Assembly (NCBI GenBank): GCA_949316235.1
Contig: OX438742.1
Location: 9,800,815 to 9,864,814 of the forward strand
Source of the DNA: Oegoconia quadripuncta
Taxonomy: Eukaryota > Arthropoda > Insecta > Lepidoptera > Autostichidae
DNA length: 64,000 nucleotides
Direction of reading: 5' to 3'
Each line of letters opens with the position of its first letter. The first letter of the stretch is position 1. The notes beneath the pieces are model-generated. The model had not been told where the DNA came from, did no database searches, and saw only the letters and a program-made list of their open reading frames with translations. A program made the position numbers and the translations under genes. This document shows positions 22,801 to 37,800 of this stretch, piece by piece.

Positions 22801-25800
22801 AGTGATAACACTATGGTGATGGTCTATCACTATGGGCATCATAAGAAAACCCAAGGTTACGAACTATGGAGAGGGCGCAGCTCGACATTTTACTACGAGA
22901 TTGAATCAGGTATAAGGAAGTCAGTAGAAAAACGAAAGGCACCGACATTTCTCAGTTGATTAGTAAGTTAAAGTGAAAAGTTGGGGCAATAAAATTCTGG
23001 AATGGAGACCATGCATCGGCAACCTGATAAAGGTCGCCGGACGTCGCTGGACGCAGGCCGCTTCCAATCGGTCCCTCGATAAATCTATGGGGGAGGCTTA
23101 TTACAGGAAATGTCTTATGATGACATCGATAATCTCCTTCAAATTATGACTTGCACCTAAATAGACTTCACAATATATTAAATAATGTACGTTCCATCTT
23201 GGTTGTAGCATTGTATTGTAGTCTTAGGCCCGTATTAATAAACCAATCTCAATACAAGTCTTGAGTTGACGCTATCTCAAGTTCCATGCTTATAAACCAA
23301 TCTAGAGGTCTACTCAGCTGAGATAGTCTTGAGTTTCGTTAATTAATACGCGCGCCTCTCAAGTGAGTACTGCTTGAGTTTGCACGTGCGTTTCAGGTGT
23401 CAAGTAAGGTATATTAATCAACACGTTTACTTGAGACCAGTCACAAGACTGTTCTCAATCTTGAGAATGGCTTATTAATACTTAGTCTCATGCGACTGAC
23501 TTCCATAATACAGGTCTCCTAGTTTGGAAGTCAGGAATCGGTTACATTGTCTAATGTGTATACAACCAGCAACGTCTTTAAGACAACTAATTTTAGTCTC
23601 AAATTTCTATGATTTTGTAAGTAAAATATTAATTAATATTATGCTGTTGATTGTGTAATATTTGCTTAGGGTAAGTGTACTCACCGTTCCGGCGATCGTA
23701 CTCTCCAATATAACGCTTCGTGAGGAAGCGAACTGTGAGGGCTGTAATGAAAAGTCTGTGTTAAAATTTTGCAATTCCTTACATACAACAAGTTAAACAC
23801 TTTTATATTCTGTCATGGTCTAATTTATTGAAGATTAAGAAACCTCTGAGATACTGCATACATTATTCAAATAAACAAACCAACTGCGTTAAAAGCTAAA
23901 TATCTGCGATACGGTTCAACAGATTTTCATCAACATGACTAAGGGTCATCTTCCAAACACCAGGATTCCTTTGTTTTTTTTTTATTTGTTTCAACCGTTT
24001 CCTAATCCTGCTGGGGGTATATTTTTGTGTCAAAAATTTGTGTATAATCTGTGCACGAATACCAACATTTATTCGCGAGTTTTTACAACTCTAAATGTCA
24101 ATGTACATTTATCTGTTATGTATGTAATATCTATATAATAATTTTATTCTAATACCTATATTATAATTATATTATATGTATATAATAATATTTTTAACCG
24201 CCTCCGTGGCTCAATGCAACATTGGGTTTACGATTAGGAGGTCGCGGGTTCGATCCCCAGCGGGGTACATGTTTAAGTACTCGGTTTGGTTAGTGGTAGG
24301 GCATTTTAAAATATCCGCCTGGCTAGCTACCCCCATCTTATCGAAATCTGCCGCCAAGCAGCAATGTTTTTTCTTTTTCTTGTGTGCAATAAATGATAAA
24401 TAAATAAATAAATAAATAAATGTTAATAGCATTGTTGTGTTCCGGTTGTCAGAGATAAGATAGCCAGTCCTCCAAATGTGTTGGGGTTTCCGGGTCAGTA
24501 CCCTTCCACATTCGACCTCATCTTCACTTAACATCAGGTCAAAGGTCAAGTACGAACCCGTCGTGCGTAAAAAAATATATATATCCATAGTAAAGGCTGT
24601 GCCTAGCTTGGGACTAGATTATTGGTGTAAGTGTCCGAAATATTTATTTATTGATTTTATTAGTTAAACCCTGAGGTTTAAATAATCTTAAGGTGCACCA
24701 TAACCAACACATATCATATATATTTATTTATATATTTAAGTAGTTAGTATATAACATGTGTAACAGATATAATACCTATTTATTTATTTAGTTAGTACTT
24801 AACATGTGCACCGGCACCAACGAATATAATAGGAATTTATTTGTTTAATAATTTAGTACCGTTAGGTCCCAATTTGGGACGTCCGGGTTCCACTCCACTT
24901 AAATGTCGTATCAATGCTGGTAAACGTTTACCTATATATAGACTAGTTAATATACATAACAATAATTTTAATTCTATATATTATAACTACTCGAATTGGT
25001 ATATTTAAAAAATATTGTTACTTAATCTTAAACATATAGGTACCTAATCGCAATTTTAAAACAATTGTAGTTGTTTATTACTAATAAGTAACTGGTAATA
25101 AACAGTTACAAAGTTAGAAGATATATTATATACCAATTATTAACCATTTTTTTTATATCTAGTCTCTACACAATAAATGTGAGTAGACGATGCAGACGCG
25201 CTAGTTTTTATTTTCAAGCTCGTCCCACACGCCACGTGTTTACCTATCATCATAATATTCGTAAGGTGCCTATTTTTAACGCTCGTTATTTACGGATACC
25301 TCTATCACGCCCCGAATTAGTGCATTACATTATACGTGCAAGAGTTGTGAGTGAAAATGAAGTGATGACTGCTGAGTAAACAGTGGAAGGTGAATGACCG
25401 TGGTATCATAATATCATCTGATTTAACAATGCCACTAAATCACTATATCAACGCAATGTTAGCACATTGCTATACCGGCATTATATTTTCTTTAACTACT
25501 CGCATTTACTATTTCTATGAACACTCGCGCATACCACTATTTACTTCCGCACATTCATAACGTCACGACCATTATCCCAAATGGGGTGGTCAGAGATACT
25601 CCAACCAATAGTGTTTGGGTGTGCCAAACATTAAGAGTTGAATGATTGAAACAACATCCGCGGTTCACCTTCTGAAATATACATCTGTATTTTTCACAGT
25701 GTGACAGGGGGTGAGCCTATCGCCGTTGAACCGTGTAAAAATGTTTTTTGGTGGACAGTCCCTTAGTCGTTTGCCGCCTGTACAATCGGCATACCTTTTG

Positions 25801-28800
25801 GGTGTTTAACGCTTTGATTTTATTTATGTGTACATACTTCGGTGGTCCGTCAGGTCGGCATGAAAGAATTCTCTATCTTTTTAAAGAGACGAAACTCTAA
25901 GATTTGTCTAGACACGAGATTACGACAAAATTCAAGATTACGCATTGTCTATATAAAAGTACGCAGAGCTAATATCCGGGTATTTAATATATAAGTTCGC
26001 TTCACACAAGTAATAGTACTACTACTGCGCATTAATAGTCGAGATAGTGCTATATCAATTTTGTAGAGTATACATTTCTCAAACTGGGGGTCGCGATTTG
26101 TCCAAAAAATAAGCTCTATTATAAAAAATCCTTTTGGCTTTTAAAAATTATAAAATTTCTATAGCGTATAATATAGTCGCTAGGATTTTTACTTCATTTT
26201 TAGCTTTATTCGGGGTCGCATTACAACACTAATAGCGTTGAGAAACTGAGGTTTTTTCTACGATTTTGCCAAACAGTGCCAGTAAATGAAACCAAAAAAT
26301 ATTTTTTTTTACATTTCATTACAAAAATTTAATTTTCAATATCTATAAAATCTGGTACCTACGACTACTCAAGAATCGACACCCGTGACTAGGATACTCG
26401 ATATATCATTCTGACACGATACATTTTGCATGACTAAACTGTTACAACACTTACAACGGATAAACAAATAAAGAAGACATGTAACTGAACATACGCCTGT
26501 AAAACTGTTTATTTATACTGGGTTTGTTTACATAAAAATTATTTGGTTCTCTCTTCCTTCAGCCTTGCCTTCAGTAGCAATCAAGTGGAGAGGCTCCAGA
26601 TGCATGAACTATATATTTTATGATATTGACATACGACAATCATAGACAAGTATAAATATTACATACAAGTTATTAACTATGTTAATGTCAAAATAAATCC
26701 CAACGGTAATATCATAAATTCAAGTTTGTCTGTGTATGTGTGTATGTATGTTTGTAACCTCTTCACGCCTAAACCGATTTTGATGACATGTTTCACGCGA
26801 ACGAAGTCGCGGGCAAAAGCTAGTTAGTAATAAAAGTCCCGTTACAGGGCTAAATATAAAACTTAGTATCTATGTAAGGTGTCTCACGTATTCGCACACA
26901 TAAAAGCTAGTATTAAATGAGACCAACCTCTCCAAAATTAAGGAAAATTGAGGCGAGAATGGTCTGTGGCGAAATCATCCTTCGAAAAGTAATAACGCAA
27001 AGAATTAATATGTAATAACGTCGAAATAAGTATGTATGTAATATTAGACATTTCTAATATATACTATGTTATAAAGTATGATAAAGTTCTTTCAAAGGAA
27101 GGCTCATATTATGTTTTTTCGGCTCTCAAGGGAATCAGTTTCTAATATGCTTTTAACGACGACCGATTGGTGTAGTGGATAGTGACCCTATCAGCGAAAC
27201 CAACGGTTGCGGGTTCGAATCCCGCGACGGGTAAATGTTTGTGTGATGAATATGAACATTTATTCCTGAGTCATGGATGTTTATATAAATATTTATGTAT
27301 GTTTATCGAGTATCCATACCATTAGCGAGTATCCATAGTACAAGCTTTGCTTAGTTTGGGACTAGATGATTGGTGTAAGTGTCCGAAATATTTATTTATT
27401 TATTATTTATTAAGGTTTTTTTTTTTATATATATAAAAGTAAGGAAATATCATGGGATTATAGAGGCTAATGAGCCTAATAATTATAAAATGAGTATCAT
27501 CACGCTGTTTATATAAAAAAGAATGTAATATACTGTAGTCATACACATAATAATCTTAAATGAGAAAGAAGAAATATATAAATAAATCACATCAGTGGCG
27601 TGCACCGTCTTTTGTCACAGAGTAGGCAGAATGATAAAATTTCCTATTAAATGAGAAAAATACACCTAAAAAATAATAACTCACTCCTTACAACGATCTT
27701 CGCAACTGTTTATAATATTTTCTATTCATATCAGTATAGCTGTCTTGACAATGCATATTGAGGAAACTTACAATTTGCTAGGGTAGGCCTTTCTACCCGC
27801 ATGGAGGGCACGCCACCACATACCTACATTCTCAATGTAAATCAAAAATGTTACAATTCGGTGTGTTGTTTTCTGTAAGAAGGGCAAAAATACTGGCTAC
27901 TTATACCAATTACCGCGTCTACAGGCATACATACATAGTACATCTTTTTACACCGGCGCTTTTTTTAGAAGTGATTGAAATTTAATGGAAAATTTCAAAT
28001 GGCTCTAATTTTGTTAGTGTTTATTATTTTCCAATAGAAACCAATCACAAGCCAAGACATTTACCATAACATTGTATTGTAAGTATATAATAAATAGTAA
28101 AATGTATGTATGTTGTTATGTAGTGCACTTTTGCGTTCGATCGATAAATTTAGTCAAGTAGGGATAAGGGGATAAACGTCTAATGGATAAATCACCATAA
28201 TTTACTTCTACAGCGCTTACGTGATACCATCGAACGCCAATAAGTTAAAGGTCCAAGCGAGCATTAGGTGAGTACGCGTCACTGTTAATTATGCTCGCCA
28301 TCGAATCCTGGGTGCCAATCGCAAACTTTGAACGATAATTCCAAAAAGCTATAACCATAACGTTACATTAAGTGCATTTCGTATCGCCCTAATCATCATC
28401 ATCATATCGGCCGAAATACGTCCACTGCTGGACAAAGGCAATTAAATAATCGTTTAATCGGAAATTAGCATAGTCCCACATCATTTACATATCATATCAT
28501 TACATTCCATAAATATACCACTGCAGGGATATAGACCTCACCTCGTTTATGAGGGAGTATAGGCCATAGTCCACCACGCTGGCCCATTGCGGGGTTGTGA
28601 CTTCACATACCTTTGAATTTTTATTTCTCAGGCATGCAGGTCTCCTCACGATGTTTTCCTTCACCGTTTAAGAACAGTCGGATAAATGCACATAAGTAAT
28701 TTAATTAAATTTAAAAACTCATTGGTGCATGGCCTCCCTGGGAATCGAACTCGGACCTCCTAAATTAGGAGACCACGTCTTAACCGCTGAGCCACTGACG

Positions 28801-31800
28801 CTCTCTTATTCTACAATATTATAATAGCCTAATATTTTACAATAATTTGAGTTTGATTTTACTTTGGTAACATCAACGATTTAATCGTTCAGAGCAAATA
28901 GCGCTATACCATTTTTAACATCATCTAAATGAAATCTAAACCGAAACCAAAAGGCCAAGTGCTTGTCGAGTCACGCGCAATGTAGGGTTCCGTACTTGCC
29001 CTCACATTATGCGGACTTAGAAGTGGGCTTTTTGTTGATTTGATAAATAAGTTTCAACGGACAGTACTTATAAATTTTTCCACTTTAATTCATTAACTTG
29101 TAAAATCTACTTAGCTGTGATAGTTTTCCTTTTCACTTCGTTATATACTACTGTCGTGAATATTTTCTCGTATCCAAAACCAACCGTTTAGCTGGCAGAG
29201 AGCGGAACACTTGATTCTAACAAATAGTAGCCCTTTAAAGCTTAATATGCCTTAAACAGATCCCTGAATCGAAAAATTGTTCAAGATAACCTATAATATT
29301 TTTGAAAGAATTATTCAAAGTTACGCCATATTATTATCATGGGGTATAAATATAAAAGAAAATTCACTCCCACTTTACGTGTTGGGAAGGTACCCTAAAA
29401 AAACTTTTTCAAGATTTTATATTACCACGTTCTTGGCGTAATTAATACCTATACCCATGCCAAATTACAGCTTTCTAGGACTAAGAGCCTCTGGCCTAAA
29501 CCGCGGGCAGACAGACAGACGGAGATGGCGAAGCTACAATGGTTAGTTGTTGAATACGGATCCCTAAAAATGGTCCATTCGAAAGGTAAAACCCTTGTAT
29601 AATAGCGCGATGTCCCCCAACAATGCTACATTACGCGCACGCTATTAGCGATAAGGTCAACTTTCCTTACGATTAATAATGTTTCTGTTAATTTGTTTTA
29701 AACTATTTACAGATTAGATAAGAGAAATATTACACTGATTATAGTATTTTATACGTAAGTCACTGCTTAAAACATCCTGTTACTTTCTATAATATCGAAA
29801 ATTGTAAGTTTGAATATAGTTTTTATATTCCCCATCTATAGAACGATTCGTTGATTTTTTTCGGAATTACAAGCGTAATTTGGGATTGGGGAACTTAACA
29901 ATTGGTAATGTATTATAACGAAAGTCCGCCATGCGTAATCAAGTATATAAGTATACATACATTCATGCACTATCCATGGTCTTCGCTATAATGCAGTGAT
30001 TTATTAGGACTGCACTCCATTAATACATTATCATTCGTTTCACTAACGATCGGAAAGTGCGCGTTAAATGACTGACATGTGTACACTCGAACAAATGGAA
30101 TCATTACCCACATTAAGCTTAATTTCTTAGGACTAGTACAATTTATTGTCAACTCAAGTTCGATTTCAAACTTTAGATCGATCTAGAATTCAATTTTGAG
30201 CTCAATCTTGAGTTCAATATCCATTAGTTCGAAACATATTTCCTTAGTACAAACTTATTACTTATTTTATTTATTTATTTATTTTATTTATTCAGGTTAA
30301 CAACAGCTTTAAAACACAGATATATAACTAGTTATTATTTAAATTGTATAGTTTATAAAAGTTAACCACAATTATATATAACAGAGAGTAGACTTTTCAC
30401 TAACCGCACATGTCATAAAAGCAAATATCGATTGCTGGTTTCATGTAGTACGTTTGCCTGTACAAGAATTAAAAATATTTTCAAAGGCAAAGGAAATTCA
30501 GAGGCTTACTTGAACCATATTACTTATTTTATTAGACACTCACACAGTTGACCTATTGCCGTCTCCTGCATTAAATAGTAGATACACTTGATTTTTTTCT
30601 TTTAATTTTTGGTTTTAAATCGGAAACGTTTATAGATTTATAGACAAAATTGTTTTTGGCATGACGATTGGTAAGAAATTCGACACATAAATCCGGAATT
30701 ATCCTAAATATAACTTTTTACTAATTAACTGTCTTGAAAACAAAACTCAAAATTGCACTCGTGCGTTGACGTAGTTTTTTTAACATTTAGGTACAAACTC
30801 CTAAATGACACATTCTAAGTAGGTAACAGGAAAAAACTTTAGCTGTTTTGATGATGTCAAAACAGGCCTGAGTGGGTCATGATTCAGGTGGCTCGACTGT
30901 ACAAATAAATAGACGTCGTCGATCTCATTCTCTCGTCAGTCGGCGAGCGCGGTGATTGCTTGGTTGCAAGAGTCTACTTATGTGGGGCATTAAGTCTTCG
31001 AGTGGAGCCCACGCATCGGTAAACGCAGCGTATGACGCCATTCACTTTGGAATTCTATGGGGCAGGCCTATGTTCAGCATTGGACTCCTGTGGCTGATAT
31101 GATGATGATGAACTGCCAAACCTTAGCATGAATTAGCACCATAGGGTTCTGATCATGTTTTTCGAACTGGCACCGCATTGCCTTTTCCCTTTGTTATGAA
31201 ATAGGTAATATCCCATAATTCGGTAATTCGGTAATAGCTATTCCGATAATGATGCCAGATATCAATTATAAATTTATAAAAATGGAAACATTACACACTG
31301 TCTGAGCACAGTTAACTTCATAGTGCATTTGATATTAACTAAAAATCTTACCTTAATATGAACGGACAAAATAAAATATCATTAATAAGTTAACTTAAAC
31401 TACTTAACAAATATGGAAAGAATAATGAAATAATGTCACAATTTAATTATTGACTTATTTACTATGTTAGCATAATGATAAAATTAAATATTTATATGCT
31501 AGAGTTTGGGGGAGGCCTTTGCCCAGCAGTGGGACACGATAGGCTAATTAAAAAAAAAAATGCTAAATTGCTATGCTTGGGGCGTCACAATTATTAAGAC
31601 TTCTTTGTACTCATACAGTGTAAGTGTGTATGTGCTTTATATTGTGACAATGCAATAAAATGATTATAATTCTGGTTATATTTTTTAATCAGGAAGTCTC
31701 AGTTTCTTTGGATTTAATTTTTTGGTATGATCTGTGTATAGATTTGTATTTCTCACTCGCAACTACATTTCAAATTGACCATCTCAAAACTTGTTACCTT

Positions 31801-34800
31801 ATAATTATTCGTTAATTAGGTTCATATGAGTTGCAAGCGTAAAATCCATCTCGAGAAATGAATGGGTAGCACATTTTGCAATGAAGAATGCTGTAAAAAT
31901 GGACTCAACGTGGCAAAAGTCATATAAAGTATAGTTCCAACTTACTCCCCCACACTTGCAAGATTGTCTCGCGAGACAGAATTGTAAGGGCTTGGCACTA
32001 CAAAGAGCTACATCGGCATCGCATATTCTATTTACAATAAATATCATTGCAAATATGCAAGCATCACATACTTTAAACTGGAATCCATCGGAATATTTTA
32101 TAAAATGTAATGCCGATTGTACATACCAGTACTATGAACTTCTAATGAATGCACAAAATTCTACATTTGGAGCATTAGTGTACAATGTAGTATGTAGCAG
32201 TTTGTGACTAGGTAGAGTATGGGAAGACGAATCAGTAATAGCATAGAGGAATAACAGTAATAGGTATCCCAAATACTTTACCTTCTCTCCGAAAAACTAA
32301 GAAAAATGAACAAACAAACGATTTTCTATTTATTTGAACAAAAGATATGTCGTGGGTTGCTCAGCGGTTAAGAAGCGGTCTCGCAATTTGGGAGGTCCGG
32401 GTTCGATTCCCAGGCAGACCATTTACCAATGAGTTTTTAAATTTAATTTAATTACTTATCAGACTGCTCGAAACCTGCATGCCTGAGAAATAAAAATTCT
32501 AAAGCATGTAAAGTCCCCAACCCGTACTTGGCCAGCGTGATGTACTATGGCCCATACTCCCTCATTATACGAGGGAAACCCTATATCCCTGCAGTGGAAT
32601 GTTTACGGGCTGATGATGATAAAACAAAAGATGTGATTAAGGAAATCGTTTGTTTTGTTAATAAATTAAGTGCTATAGGTATCAGTTTAACTTGGGTACT
32701 TAAATCTAAATTACCTAGGCATTCGGAAGCCTTAATTAGTTTGAGTAGAGATTTCTCCAGTTAGAGCATTCACTAAATAATAATAAAAATAAATAAATAT
32801 TTCGAACACTTACACCTATCATCTAGTCTCAAACTTATAAAGCTTGTACTATGGTTGCTAGATAACGAATAAACATACATAAATATTTATGTAAACATCC
32901 ACGACTCGAGAATAAATGTTCGTATTCATCACGCAAACATTTTTTCACCCGTTCGTTTCACTGACAGCGTTACTATACCATACCACAGATTACTAATAAG
33001 TTACTAAAGTAAACCATACACCGATCGGTTGTCATTCGCTGATAGGTATCCGCAGCCGTGCGATTTACAATATTTTTAACATAGTGTATTTTGTTCGTAA
33101 CATTACTGAGAATATAATAATATTTCAGAATATTGTACTCTAAAAGCACCCGGGTTACATATTTATTGCTGTTGTGCATACTATTGGAGTATGGTTCGTA
33201 TGGCTCGTAGCACCGCCATGCTACAGGAGTACTGTGAAACTTATCGAACATCAACCTCGAACCTGTCCCTGTTGTAGGATTCTCCTGCTTTGAATCGAAT
33301 ACTTTTTAAGCCCCGAAAAAAACACCACGGGTGTTATGTGCTTGACGGTATTCTGTGTGTGTCCAGTGTTTGTCCGGATTTATCTCAAGAATCCCAACTA
33401 ATATGACTATGGGAAGCTCATGAAAACAGCTCTGTTCAAATTTTTTTTAGTATGTTATTTAGCCCAGAAGTTAAAAAATATTTCATGTGAAATAATATTC
33501 CATTTTCCAAATAAAAAACAAATTTGGATATAGCTTTGAAAATTGCAGGAATTGGTACATATGATTAACGAAGAAAAAGAACTCCAATTTCATAGGTAAA
33601 GACCCAAATTATAAATGCGAAAGTTTATGTGTGTATGTATGGAACTCCCGCCCGGCGTCAGTCTTTACTAAATCCTACAACCTTAGGATCTGCAAAAGCA
33701 GAGTAAATAGGTATTTATTTTACGACCACATCGTCACTTTCCATCAGGTGGCGAGATTGTGGACGGACGCGTATCCAGTTAATCATAAAAAAAATGTGCT
33801 GCTGCACAGAAACCAGACCCCCTATTCACATAAGGGTATGTTTGTTACCTCTTCACGCATAAATAGGTGGACAGATTTGGGTGAAATTTGGTAAATAGAT
33901 TATGACCTGTATTAATATAGGCTACTTTTATCCCGAAAAAGTGATTGTTACCTGTAGGATAGGTATTATTAGAGGGAGTCATAGAGTGACGCATTTGGTA
34001 GTAGTACTAATTCTACACGGACGAAGTCGCGGGTGTCAGCTAGTATGTAAATATGTCTCTTTGTTTTCATGTAGAATACCTATATTGATTTTTCAATGAC
34101 GAGTATTACATTTGCACAAAACTCGCAAAACATTTAATACCACAAAATGCTCTTGAAGAGTTTCATCCGGGCTGCCAGTTGCATCAAATCAAATTTCAAT
34201 TAGTTGCCAGTTATTTCGCAGTTGGCAGCGCAGCGTCGCCACAGTGGTCCGATTTATTAAATAGTGAAGGAAAATAAAAAATATATATTTTTAAATTTAT
34301 TGTCACAATGGAACGATAAATGTAATGTATAATTTTTCATAAAATTCGGTTTATTCAAAAATTAGTTTATGAGGAAAGGTATGGAAGAAAAGTTCTATAT
34401 TTATTTTCCAGGGCCTTCTAGGTTTCATTTCACGTGTTATGTCGAATTAATTATTCTTAAAGCAAACATCCAAATCGAATAGAAAATAGGTCAGAATGGC
34501 TACGTTTTGCCTGAATCCGACGTATTATGCGGTCAATAGATAAGATTCCGCAAAAAACGAAGACGAGAATTTGCGCCACCTATCATGTTATGTATGTTGC
34601 ATAACTGTTTAAGTTACATTTAAACTGTGATTTAAGTTAAAAGGATCCAAGCGGTTAATATACATTTTTCAGTTACACACGGCTTTGCCATTAATAAAAT
34701 TCTAAAGTTATAATAATTTTTTTTCCATGTATTCGATCGACTAATGCATAGTACACGTGTAACAAAGTAAATGCGACCATTCCTGAAAGTCACAATTTTC

Positions 34801-37800
34801 TGTCACTACTCTTCAGATTGTTCACAACCAGCTCATTCATTTCTTAACTGTAATTAATTGGACAGTTTCGCTCTCACCCTGTTTCAACGTTGTTTTAGTT
34901 GCGCTTCGCCTTCCGCCTTCGTATATTTTTTTAGGCTATATCAATTGCGGAATATGAAACATATGAAAAAGAATTGCACAAATATTCAATTCACTTCAAC
35001 ATTGATTGCATTTGTTACTTGAATTCGTTCGTGCTTTACGGGAAGATTGCATAAAAATAAAAAGACAACAATGTAAGCTTCTCCGGGCAACATTGTTAGG
35101 CGATAGCCGATTATTATATTTAAGTGTCTTACGTTTTACATGTTCCTATTACAATTAAATTAATATGTTATTATAAATTTGCATTTAGGATAGGTTTTAT
35201 TTGGAATAAATTATATCCTATCTTATCCCTATCTTATGTTCTCTCATCTTATCTTATTATTATTGGGTTAGCCCAATGAGAAAAAACAGAAAATAATATT
35301 ACCGAAAACAATTTCAGAAAATAAGCTAAGCTGCCTGTAACTGGAACATAATTTAATTGTTTTGTATTAAGAATAATCACCTCCACAACGCACTTGAAGC
35401 TAAATTTTAAAAGATCTGCACAATAGGCTACAAAACATACTTATTTTCAATTTTATCATTAACTGTTTTATTTTTAGAGGGCCCACTGGTATATAAACTG
35501 TACATAACAAGTATAGTACTATCAAATGCAATTTTTTAAAGGTATATCTTATTTTTCTTATCTCCAGTATTTAATAAACCGGACCACTGTAGGCGTTTCA
35601 AAATGAACTACTAGCCATAATAATAGTTTCAAAATGAAAGACTACCGCAGGTGTACTTCCATCAATCAAAGTATTAACACAGCAAAAATAATAGATGCAT
35701 TCCAAACCGGAATTCCATAAAGTTCTCAATTAAATTCGGTACAAATATGCCAGGCTGATTGTACGTTAACTACACTTTTGATGTTGGCGTGCAACAGAAA
35801 TTCCGTTTATTTATAAATCAAGTGCAGTTGCAAAAGTACACGGGCTTTTTGCCTGCAGAGGAAAACCGTTTTAGTTTAGATTTAGCTTCACAACACATCA
35901 CAAAGTTGGCGGAAGCATTGAACCAAATGGGACAGTACGTATCTATCGCAAAACCTTACGTGTCTCAGGGTGACAAGGACGACGCACACCGTTTACCTTG
36001 TATGTCTATGCACAACGGATTAGCACTTGACCTCAGTCATACCTGATGTTTGAATATAAGGCCGATGGAGAGAAGGTCGGATCGGATAACTTATCAGAAC
36101 TGGCTATCATATTTTATCTGGGCGACCGATTGGTGCGGAGGTAAGCACCTTCGAAACCAAAGGTTGTGGATTCGCATCCCGCTCGAGGTAAATATTTGTA
36201 TGATGATTACGAAAACTTGTTCTCTAGTGTGGACGTTTATATAATCATTTATAGCGTGGAATAACTTTAACGCGGAAATTTGTTTATCCCGCGGGAACTA
36301 CTCACTTTATCGGGATAAAATATATTCTATCTATATACCAAATTTCATTTTGTTATAGTTTTTATTTAGTGTCCGTTTCGCAGTGATTCGCCGCAACAAA
36401 CAAGCAAATTAATAAACAAATAAACAAACAAATATCCAAACTTTCACATTTATAATATTAGTTAGATCGTTTTAAATTATTTGTTTGGAAGCAACGTTAG
36501 TTTTCATGAGTTAATCTCTGGAACACTCGATTCGAATCTGAAAATTATTTCATTGAGACAAAGCAACACTATTTTCGAGTGACATAGGCTTTGTTTGATT
36601 ATCTGTGTATACCGTTGATATTGAAGGCAGGATTAATTATCGTCCGGTGGTCATTAGCGCCAAATCTTCCCAAGCCGATTATCCTTGATTGAAATAACGC
36701 TGTACTGCAAACGTTCTGTGTTTTGTAAACATCCTAAATGCATTGGATCCAGCACGCTCTGTCCGAAAATAAGATTTAATTTACTGTTAGTAGTTACTCT
36801 GAGGTTTCCATACTGCATAATTTGTTCATTAACTGCAAAACTATGTTTATCACCATGATAATTTCGCGTAGAACGAAAAAATCGTTTATTCATAAAAGTA
36901 TGATACGCTGAAATGCATAATTTTCTAAGTGTTTCCAGAGACCCTCCTACACGACTAAAAGGATTCGACGTCACAGGGAACGGGAGCCTTTGACGGTCGG
37001 TCCACCACTTAGTAGATACTGGGAATACGTGTTTGAAGAGCCGTATCGGTTTAACTGCTTTGACCTAGAAATTTGAATTTTTAAACGATTTTCAAAAAGG
37101 GAGGTGATGGAAAAGCGCTCTTGACGAACACCTAAATTTGTGTCAAATTCTTTGTTGAATTCACTATCTATCTCTAACAATGCTGTAACATTGCTGTTTG
37201 TTGGCAGACTTAGGTAAGATAGACGGTGATAGCTGGTCAGTGCGGGATATTTAAAAATGACCTAACACCTGTCAAACCGAGTACTAAACATGTACCGCAC
37301 ATCAGACGTAATACTTCAATTTTATTCCTTACTAAATACTTCGACCGTCGTCCTCTCGTAATATTGGCGCTCTACTGTAAGATAGCTCAGCTTATACCTG
37401 CAGTGTTACGCTTGAAGTGGGGACGACTGTCCTCGGCTGGATATCGAATTCGCGACTTCCGTTATGGAAACTTTAGGTCGTTTTCATTGTGTCACGGAGG
37501 AGACGTCTTCGGGTGATCTAATGTAAAATTGATGAAGATCAAATACGGAATGGAATTACCGGTTATAAAATTAGGCGGTTATTTTGCCAATTTTGGCGGT
37601 ACAATTATAGCACTTATGGCTGTAGCATTTTTGAGATACGAATGCTTGACTACAGAAATTTAATGTGAAATTCAAATTTTCAAAAATGGTGCACTTAATT
37701 TTCCAAATGTATAGAAAATTTATTAAAATTTAATACTTTCCAGGTTTGTAGAAAGATTAAAATAGGACTACTAGAAATTTCTCCGAAATTTTGTTGGTGG

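Larger units (their letters stand above)
24010..24650 (+). mobile_element. SINE-B split by a SINE-A insertion
   Basis: In intron 1. The left part (to about 24125) has the SINE-B body 'ttgtgtataatctgtgcacg' and 'catttattcgcgag'. The right part (from about 24588) resumes with 'ctagcttgggactagatta' and 'ttggtgtaagtgtccg'. Between them lies SINE-A at 24198-24540 with AT-rich flanks. Confidence 0.7.

Noticed and set aside
22615..22959. 114-codon plus-strand frame in intron 2
   Set aside because: It joins the body of SINE-C to the RTE C-terminal relic; a chance fusion of two repeats.
24211..24588. 125-codon minus-strand frame
   Set aside because: It is the antisense of SINE-A and its inserted tail; similar frames appear opposite other SINE-A copies.
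33631..33894. 87-codon plus-strand frame
   Set aside because: It runs from a LINE C-terminal fragment into Helitron-like sequence, so it is not one gene.
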